Assembly (NCBI GenBank): GCA_027038695.1 | Contig: JALWHA010000048.1 | Span: forward strand, 1 to 5,280 | DNA length: 5,280 bases | Source of the DNA: Acidobacteriota bacterium | GTDB lineage: Bacteria; Acidobacteriota; Holophagae; Thermotomaculales; Thermotomaculaceae | Reading direction: 5' to 3' | Shown: positions 1 to 4,458 of the stretch, piece after piece | Layout of the letters: every line of letters begins with the position of its first letter | How positions within the stretch are numbered: position 1 is the first letter of the stretch | The notes under the pieces: generated by a model | The model's input: the letters and a program-made list of their open reading frames with translations, nothing else | Told to the model about the DNA's origin: nothing | Database searches by the model: none | Program-made: the position numbers and the translations under genes

Positions 1-1
1 C

Positions 2-589
2 ACGGCATACCACGAGGCGGGGCATGCTCTTGTAGCCGCATTGCTACCCGGTGCCGACCCAATTCACAAGGTGACTATAATTCCGAGAGGTAGGGCATTA
101 GGGGTAACGGTTCAACTTCCCGAAGATGACAGGTACACTTATACAAAAGATTACCTTGAAAACAGGATTGCGATTTTAATGGGCGGAAGGATTGCCGAAG
201 AGGTTTACATGGGACACATTACCACCGGTGCGGGAAACGACATAGAAGTGGCAACCGACCTTGCGAGAAAAATGGTTTGCAAGTGGGGAATGAGCGGTTT
301 GGGGCCTATTAATTTGGGGGTTGAAGAGCAGGAGATATTTTTAGGCAAAGACCTTGTTAAACACCAAAACTATTCCAACGACACCGCGAAACTTATTGAT
401 GCGGAGATAAAAAACATAATAATGAGTAACTATAACAAAGCAAAAGATTTGCTTAAAAAATACGAAAAAGAATTTCTTGAACTTGCCAACAAACTTTTTG
501 AAAAAGAAGTATTAAGCGCAGAAGAGGTGTATGCAATTGTCAGAGGAGAAAGTGCGGGCGGTTTATCCCCTGAACCTCAAGAGTCCTGA
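2..589 (+). CDS. ftsH: ATP-dependent zinc metalloprotease FtsH, C-terminal part (5' end outside window)
   Basis: This is the peptidase (M41) domain and tail of FtsH, the membrane-anchored AAA+ protease that degrades misfolded membrane proteins and short-lived regulators. The frame is open from base 2, giving 195 visible residues; the transmembrane and AAA+ parts lie to the left of the window. The zinc-binding HEAGH motif is at visible residues 4-8. It is followed by HKVTIIPRGRALG and by TTGAGND, whose Asp (visible residue 80) corresponds to the third zinc ligand. The spacing to that Asp is about two residues shorter than in the E. coli protein as I recall it. The GRIAEE and VATDLAR segments are also typical. 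The tail after the helical region is short and ends SPEPQES. The final 59 bases overlap the folP reading frame, indicating a translationally coupled ftsH-folP unit. The identification is secure from motifs; an internal TTG at 41 is not a real start because homology continues upstream. Confidence 0.97.
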   Translation, partial: TAYHEAGHALVAALLPGADPIHKVTIIPRGRALGVTVQLPEDDRYTYTKDYLENRIAILMGGRIAEEVYMGHITTGAGNDIEVATDLARKMVCKWGMSGLGPINLGVEEQEIFLGKDLVKHQNYSNDTAKLIDAEIKNIIMSNYNKAKDLLKKYEKEFLELANKLFEKEVLSAEEVYAIVRGESAGGLSPEPQES

Positions 590-1736
590 TAGGATAAAAA
601 GGTTTTTTGACAAGATAGGGGTTGACCCGGCAGGCACGCAGGTTATGACCCCTAAATTTCTCTTTAAAACCTTTATAATTAAAAACCTTGACAATAGGGC
701 TGCGGCTATAATCAAACAGGATATTCTCTCAATAGGCGGAGAAGCGGCAATAAGCGGAAGGGTTTTGCGGTTTGAAATGGGGTATAACGATATTTATATT
801 TCAGGCACTCACAAACACCTCAAACTCCTTGCAGAGAAGTTAAAAAAACAGCCGTACAAATTAAAAGACATAGGCGAGGAATTGGAAAGGCAGTTAAGCC
901 TGACCAATAATTATTCTTACCTTTTGGAAAAACTAAATGCAAAATCCTATCCCTTGGTAATGGGGATACTCAATCTCACTCCCGATTCTTTCTATGACGG
1001 AGGGAAATTTAATAAACTTGATACCGCTTTAAAAAGGGTTGAAGAGATGATAGAGCAGGGAGCAGATATTATTGACATTGGCGGGGAATCCACAAGGCCG
1101 GGCTCCCGAAGGGTTGATGCAAATGAGGAGTTAAAAAGGGTTTTGCCTGTGCTAAAAGAGATAAAAAAAAGGTTTAAAATAGCGGTTTCGATTGATACCT
1201 ATAAAAGCAAGGTGGCTGAAGAATGCCTAAAAGAGGGTGCAGACATTATAAACGACATATCTTTCGGTACAATGGATAAGAATATGTTTGAAACTGTCGC
1301 TGATTTTGATTGTTTTTATATAGGAATGCACATAAAGGGTGACCCCGAGAATATGCAGAAAAACCCTCAATACGAAGACTGTGTTTATGAAATAAGGGAA
1401 TTTTTGAAAGAAAGAAGCGAAAAAGCGATTGAAGAAGGGGTAAAAAGGGAAAGTATGATTATTGACCCGGGGATAGGGTTCGGGAAAAACGACGAGCATA
1501 ACCTTGAGATCTTGAGAAATATAGAGGCATTTTCCTCATTAGGCTATCCTATTTTAATCGGTGCTTCAAGAAAGAGTATGTTTGGCAGGCTTTTAGGGCT
1601 TGAAACCAGGGACAGGCTTGCTCCGTCCATAGCGGTAGCGGTTTACACCGCATTACAGGGTGTACACATATTAAGGGTTCACGATGTTTTTGAGACAAAA
1701 AAAGCGATTGAAATTGCTAAACTTTTATCTGAATGA
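531..1736 (+). CDS. folP: Dihydropteroate synthase with N-terminal extension
   Basis: FolP condenses 6-hydroxymethyl-dihydropterin diphosphate with p-aminobenzoate to dihydropteroate in cytoplasmic folate synthesis. Both family signatures are present: MGILNLTPDSFYDGG at residues 144-158 and ADIIDIGGESTRPGS at 178-192. They are followed by SIDTYK, IIDPGIGFGK (Asp312), the pterin/phosphate-binding GASRKS (Lys348) and the C-terminal RVHD (His384). At 401 residues it is longer than the minimal enzyme of about 280. Residues 1 to about 130 form an extra N-terminal region (YPLNLKSPDRIKRFFDKIGVDPAG and onward) that I recall from DHPS of several anaerobic lineages; its role is unknown to me. Start choice is open. 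ATG 531 has GAGG three bases upstream, but GTG 552 follows AGAGGAG and would begin MRAVYPLN, which looks more like a natural N-terminus. It overlaps the ftsH end, and its stop codon lies inside the palindrome upstream of etfB. Confidence 0.95.
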   Translation: MQLSEEKVRAVYPLNLKSPDRIKRFFDKIGVDPAGTQVMTPKFLFKTFIIKNLDNRAAAIIKQDILSIGGEAAISGRVLRFEMGYNDIYISGTHKHLKLLAEKLKKQPYKLKDIGEELERQLSLTNNYSYLLEKLNAKSYPLVMGILNLTPDSFYDGGKFNKLDTALKRVEEMIEQGADIIDIGGESTRPGSRRVDANEELKRVLPVLKEIKKRFKIAVSIDTYKSKVAEECLKEGADIINDISFGTMDKNMFETVADFDCFYIGMHIKGDPENMQKNPQYEDCVYEIREFLKERSEKAIEEGVKRESMIIDPGIGFGKNDEHNLEILRNIEAFSSLGYPILIGASRKSMFGRLLGLETRDRLAPSIAVAVYTALQGVHILRVHDVFETKKAIEIAKLLSE

Positions 1737-1747
1737 ATACTCATTCA
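1730..1747. promoter_or_regulatory. Putative FadR/TetR-type operator upstream of etfBA
   Basis: The 18-base sequence TGAATGAATACTCATTCA has perfect 7-base inverted arms (TGAATGA and TCATTCA) around a 4-base centre. It fits the consensus I recall for the TetR-family regulator FadR (YsiA) of Bacillus subtilis, TGAATGA-MTAN-TCATTCA, at every position. FadR there represses fatty-acid degradation genes, including etfB-etfA, and is released by long-chain acyl-CoA. Here the site ends eight bases before the -35 element of the etfBA promoter and overlaps the last codons and TGA stop of folP. The palindrome is direct observation; the regulator's identity is inference, since no tetR-family gene is in the window. 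Confidence 0.6.
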
Positions 1748-1753
1748 TTTTTT
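1732..1753 (+). terminator. Possible weak terminator after folP
   Basis: The inner part of the palindrome can fold in RNA as AATGAAT, loop ACTC, ATTCATT. It is followed by a six-T run at 1748-1753, partly shared with the stem. The stem is only seven base pairs with one G-C pair, so it would be a weak terminator. The same bases are more convincing as a protein-binding operator, and the two roles are not exclusive. Confidence 0.3.
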
Positions 1754-1755
1754 GC

Positions 1756-1784
1756 TTGACTAATTAAATTCTATAATCTAAAAT
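1756..1784 (+). promoter_or_regulatory. Sigma-70-type promoter for etfBA
   Basis: TTGACT (1756-1761) is separated by 17 bases from TAAAAT (1779-1784). Each hexamer differs from consensus at one position. Transcription would start near 1791, leaving a leader of about 24 bases that holds the Shine-Dalgarno of etfB. A perfect TATAAT lies at 1772-1777 but has no -35 at usable spacing. The FadR-like palindrome is immediately upstream. Confidence 0.7.
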
Positions 1785-1804
1785 TAAAATACCAAAAAAG
1801 GGTT

Positions 1805-1809
1805 GGAGG
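1805..1809 (+). promoter_or_regulatory. Shine-Dalgarno of etfB (decides the start)
   Basis: GGAGG ends five bases before ATG 1815. The in-frame TTG at 1803 overlaps this Shine-Dalgarno and cannot use it, and ATG 1824 is too far downstream. The start is therefore placed at 1815, giving the N-terminus MNIMVFIKQVPDTE. Confidence 0.85.
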
Positions 1810-1814
1810 ATGAT

Positions 1815-2600
1815 ATGAACATAATGGTGTTTATTAAACAGGTTCCGGATACCGAGACCAAGATCAAGATTGCGGACGACGGCAAATCAATTATTGAAGA
1901 CGGAATTAACTGGATTGTTTCCCCTTACGATGAATTTGCTATTGAGGAAGCGGTTAAAACCAAAGAAAATTTAGGCGGAGAAGTTACCGTCGTATCAATG
2001 GGGCCGGGCAGGGCTGAATCTGCTTTAAGGACTGCTCTTGCAATGGGTTGCGATAAGGCAATCCTTCTTGAAGATGCTGCTTTTGAAGGAGCAGACGCAT
2101 ACTCAACCGCTAAAGCGCTTGCAAAGGTAATTGAAAAGGAAAACCCCGATTTAATCTTTTTCGGAAAACAGGGTGTAGGAAACGACAATACTCAGGTTGG
2201 TCAATTGGTTGCAGAAATGGCGGGAATAGGACACATCGGTACCTGTATTAAACTTGAAATAGACGGAGATACAGTTAGAGGTGAAAGGGAAATTGAAGGC
2301 GGCAGAGAGACAGTTGAAACCAAAATGCCGGCAATCGTTACTGCACAGAGGGGATTGAATGAGCCGAGATACCCGAACTTGAGGGGAATTATGAAGGCAA
2401 AAAAGAAACCCCTTGATAAACTTACTCCCGCAGATTTAGGCTTAAACGCCGACGAAGTAGGGCTTGCAGGGGCAAAAACAGTTTATGTGTCTCTTGAACT
2501 TCCGCCGGCAAGGCAGGCAGGTAAGAAGATTGAGGTTGAGCCTGAAGTTGCGGCAAAAGAGATTGTTGAATTCCTTAAAAATGAAGCAAAGGTATTATAA
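1815..2600 (+). CDS. etfB: Electron transfer flavoprotein, beta subunit
   Basis: EtfB pairs with EtfA in a soluble FAD-containing heterodimer that takes electrons from acyl-CoA and related dehydrogenases and passes them to an ETF:quinone oxidoreductase or similar acceptor. The 261-residue length is normal. The N-terminus (VFIKQVPDTETKI) is canonical, and WIVSPYDEFAIEEA follows as in the family. Residues 156-176 satisfy the EtfB signature pattern as I recall it, running from GER through EIEGGRE to PAIVT. The GKQ segment (117-119) runs into GNDNTQVGQ, the nucleotide-binding loop. At the position of human Thr134 I read Val, so AMP contacts may differ. From sequence alone I cannot say whether this ETF is a simple carrier or electron-bifurcating. 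It is the first gene of a two-gene operon with its own promoter, 12 bases ahead of etfA. A possible FadR-type operator upstream points to fatty-acid or acyl-CoA oxidation. Confidence 0.96.
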   Translation: MNIMVFIKQVPDTETKIKIADDGKSIIEDGINWIVSPYDEFAIEEAVKTKENLGGEVTVVSMGPGRAESALRTALAMGCDKAILLEDAAFEGADAYSTAKALAKVIEKENPDLIFFGKQGVGNDNTQVGQLVAEMAGIGHIGTCIKLEIDGDTVRGEREIEGGRETVETKMPAIVTAQRGLNEPRYPNLRGIMKAKKKPLDKLTPADLGLNADEVGLAGAKTVYVSLELPPARQAGKKIEVEPEVAAKEIVEFLKNEAKVL

Positions 2601-2612
2601 TAGGGGGTAGTT

Positions 2613-3569
2613 ATGATTTTAGTATTTGCTGATCAGAGAGACGGAAATTTAAAAAAGGCTTCAAAAGAAGCGATTTCAGAAGGTAAAAGGCTTGCAACAT
2701 CCCTTTCACTCCCTTTAAACGTAGTTGTTTTAGGTACAGGGGCAAAGGGTGTTGTTGACGAAATAAATAAATACGGCTCAGACAAGGTATTTGTATCCGA
2801 AACACCTGACGCGTACTCGCCTGATCTGTATGCCGAAGGCGTTGCTAAAATTGCTAAGGAAAACGGAGCACAGATTGTTCTTTTTCCGGGCACGTCAATG
2901 TGTGTTGACTTTGCTCCGAGGGTTTCCGCAAAACTTGAAGCAGGACTTGTAACAGATATCACTGCAACTGAATTGAAAGACGGCAAACTTGTTGTTAAAA
3001 AGCCTGTTTATTCAGGTAAAGCAATTGCAACCGTTGAATATAAGGCTGATATAGCAATGGCAACATTAAGGCCGAACGTATTTGAACTTGCTGAAAATGC
3101 AGGTGCAGGAGAGGTTGTTGAATTCTCTGTTGACGGAGATGCCAGGGCTAAAACCGTCAAGGTTGAACTTAAGGAAGCCGGCAAGGTTGAGTTAACGGAA
3201 GCGTCAATCATTGTTTCAGGCGGCAGGGGAGTTAAAGGGCCTGAGTACTTTGAAAACGAACTTCAGCAACTTGCTGACCTGTTAGGTGCCGCAGTCGGTG
3301 CTTCAAGGGCTGCCGTTGACGCAGGCTGGATTGACCACTCACACCAGGTAGGCCAGACAGGTAAGGTTGTTTCACCAAAGGTTTACATTGCATGCGGGAT
3401 CTCAGGCGCAATTCAGCACCTTGCGGGAATGGGGACTTCCCAGTATATTATTGCAATAAACAAAGACCCTGATGCTCCTATTTTCAACGTTGCTTCATTA
3501 GGCGTGGTAAACGATTTGTTTAAGGTTGTTCCCGCATTAATTGAAGAGGTTAAAAAGGCAAAAGCGTAA
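2613..3569 (+). CDS. etfA: Electron transfer flavoprotein, alpha subunit
   Basis: EtfA carries most of the FAD site of the ETF heterodimer. The 318 residues match the usual length for the simple form, with no ferredoxin-like insertion. The N-terminal half (MILVFADQRDG ... ATLRPNVF) is the Rossmann-like subunit domain. The C-terminal half is the FAD-binding domain: SGGRG at 202-206, VGASRAAVDAG with Arg232, QVGQTGK at 245-251, CGISGAIQHLAGM with His269, then INKDPDAPIF and DLFKVVPALIEEV. All expected FAD-contacting residues are present, so the subunit looks functional. The start ATG is preceded by an AGGGGG Shine-Dalgarno (2603-2608). It lies 12 bases after the etfB stop, so the two are surely co-transcribed. 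A strong terminator 21 bases after the stop ends the operon. No acyl-CoA dehydrogenase or quinone oxidoreductase partner is visible in the window. Confidence 0.97.
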   Translation: MILVFADQRDGNLKKASKEAISEGKRLATSLSLPLNVVVLGTGAKGVVDEINKYGSDKVFVSETPDAYSPDLYAEGVAKIAKENGAQIVLFPGTSMCVDFAPRVSAKLEAGLVTDITATELKDGKLVVKKPVYSGKAIATVEYKADIAMATLRPNVFELAENAGAGEVVEFSVDGDARAKTVKVELKEAGKVELTEASIIVSGGRGVKGPEYFENELQQLADLLGAAVGASRAAVDAGWIDHSHQVGQTGKVVSPKVYIACGISGAIQHLAGMGTSQYIIAINKDPDAPIFNVASLGVVNDLFKVVPALIEEVKKAKA

Positions 3570-3576
3570 ATTTTTA

Positions 3577-3590
3577 TTGATATATATCAC
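3577..3590. promoter_or_regulatory. Fnr-like palindrome upstream of the first pilin-like gene
   Basis: TTGATATATATCAC contains a perfect 12-base palindrome (TGATATATATCA). It matches the Fnr box TTGAT-N4-ATCAA at nine of ten defined positions. Its centre is about 79 bases before ATG 3662, close to the offset of the Crp-like site before the paralogous gene. It lies between the etfA stop and the etfA terminator, and it is AT-rich, so chance is a real possibility. Confidence 0.3.
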
Positions 3591-3622
3591 AAAGGGGGGG
3601 ATTTATCCCCCTTTTTTTGTTT
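3591..3622 (+). terminator. Rho-independent terminator of etfBA
   Basis: GGGGGA (3596-3601) pairs with TCCCCC (3606-3611) around the loop TTTA. The stem extends outward by G-U and A-U pairs to about 3591-3616. Seven Ts follow at once, and the sequence stays very T-rich to about 3644. This separates the etf operon from the downstream pilin-like genes. Confidence 0.9.
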
Positions 3623-3661
3623 TTTCTTTGTTTTTTATTTTTTTCGTAATATATTGTTAAT

Positions 3662-4342
3662 ATGAGATTCTTATTTAAGAACAAAGGTGCATCGCAAACC
3701 GAATACATAATAATCGTTGTTTTAATAGCAGTATCCTCTATGGCCGCTGTAAGTCAGTACGGCAAAGAAATAAAGGCTCTATTTCAAAAAACCACTGCGA
3801 AATTGTCTTTAAACAATACTAACGACGACGGCGACAATAAAATTCCTCCCGGTGAAAACAGAGAGATAGGCGGGGGGGACACCACTATCCCGGATAGCGG
3901 GGATACCGATATCGGCGTTTCAGACGAAAAACCCTCAAAAAGCGAGGAGGAATGCCGAAAAGAGTATGATGATTTAATGAGAGAAAAAACAGATAGAGAG
4001 CATCGGCATAATTTATTAATAGGCAGATCTATAGCAAGGGAGAGGCATTACAGAGAGTTAGCAAATAAATATGCCAGATTAGCGTCACGGTATAACTGGT
4101 TTCATACGGGAAGCGTATCTGTTAATTTTCAAATTTTAGGTTTAATTTTCGGTAACCACGGACATTATGGTGGAGAAAACAGGCAAAGAGATTATTATTT
4201 AAAAAAAGCACGTATGTATGGCGAACTTGCAGATAGGGAAGTTGAATATAGAAGAAGGGAAAACGAAAATTACAACGCTTTCCTTGAAAATTGGAATTTG
4301 AAGATGGAACAATGGCAAAATGAGTGCGGTGGTAGGCATTGA
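3662..4342 (+). CDS. Flp/type IVb prepilin-like protein with one Cys-bounded helical module
   Basis: I do not recognise a named family for the whole 226-residue protein. Residues 1-9 are a short basic leader ending in Gly9. They are followed by ASQTEY and a hydrophobic helix to about residue 30 (IIIVVLIAVSSMAAVSQYG). This is the layout of a class III prepilin signal of the Flp/TadE kind, with cleavage predicted between Gly9 and Ala10 and Glu at mature position 5. Residues 51-92 are an acidic Asp/Gly/Asn/Pro linker. Residues 93-226 form a charged, Tyr/Arg/Glu-rich module that starts at SEEEC (Cys98) and ends in WNLKMEQWQNECGGRH (Cys222). These are the only two cysteines, 124 residues apart. 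Two probable helices flank a central glycine/histidine-rich stretch (150-171), so a disulfide-closed hairpin outside the membrane is plausible. Flp pilins are usually much shorter, so this may be a minor pilin or pilin-anchored surface protein. There is no Shine-Dalgarno before the ATG. A close paralog follows 116 bases downstream. Confidence 0.8.
   Translation: MRFLFKNKGASQTEYIIIVVLIAVSSMAAVSQYGKEIKALFQKTTAKLSLNNTNDDGDNKIPPGENREIGGGDTTIPDSGDTDIGVSDEKPSKSEEECRKEYDDLMREKTDREHRHNLLIGRSIARERHYRELANKYARLASRYNWFHTGSVSVNFQILGLIFGNHGHYGGENRQRDYYLKKARMYGELADREVEYRRRENENYNAFLENWNLKMEQWQNECGGRH
3749..3916 (+). repeat. Near-identical block shared with 4546-4713 (copy 1)
   Basis: This covers codons 30-85 of the first pilin-like gene. 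Aligned without gaps to 4546-4713 at an offset of 797 bases, I count four differences in 168 bases, three of them amino-acid-changing (A46V, E65G, G72E). It contains a run of seven Gs (3872-3878) that is interrupted by an A in the other copy. Confidence 0.9.
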
Positions 4343-4369
4343 TTTTTTGTTTTATACTTAATTTCTTGT

Positions 4370-4385
4370 TGTGATTTGTGTCACG
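4370..4385. promoter_or_regulatory. Crp-like palindrome upstream of the second pilin-like gene
   Basis: TGTGATTTGTGTCACG matches the Crp-type box TGTGA-N6-TCACA at nine of ten arm positions. Its centre is about 81 bases before ATG 4459, in the 116-base gap between the two paralogs. The rest of the gap is AT-rich with no clear hairpin and no well-spaced promoter hexamers. Which Crp/Fnr-family protein would bind is unknown. Confidence 0.45.
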
Positions 4386-4458
4386 GAAGATTGAATTTTT
4401 TTTTAGAGTTACTGAAAAAATATTTGATTTTGGGAAAATTGAGAATTAAATTTTAGGT

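Noticed and set aside
1227..1499. Minus-strand reading frame inside folP
   Set aside because: It lies wholly within a motif-rich gene and shows no recognisable protein or start signal; it is a shadow frame.
1772..1777. Perfect TATAAT as the -10 of the etfBA promoter
   Set aside because: It is only 10 bases from TTGACT, and no acceptable -35 lies 16-18 bases upstream. TAAAAT at 1779 has the 17-base spacing.
2611..3211. Minus-strand reading frames inside etfA
   Set aside because: These are shadows of a well-conserved coding sequence, with Ser/Pro/Ala-rich composition typical of antisense frames.
3809..3850. EF-hand or dockerin-like calcium loop in the acidic linker (NTNDDGDNKI)
   Set aside because: The Asp/Gly spacing is suggestive, but the hydrophobic residue expected at loop position 8 is Asn and there are no flanking helices. 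It reads as a low-complexity acidic linker.
4112..4174. Second transmembrane segment in the first pilin-like protein (residues 151-171)
   Set aside because: The hydrophobic run around FQILGLIF is too short and is followed by a polar Gly/His stretch. It is more likely a buried turn between helices.
4343..4458. Terminator between the two pilin-like genes
   Set aside because: There are T runs but no stable GC-containing hairpin before them. The only clear inverted repeat is the Crp-like box.
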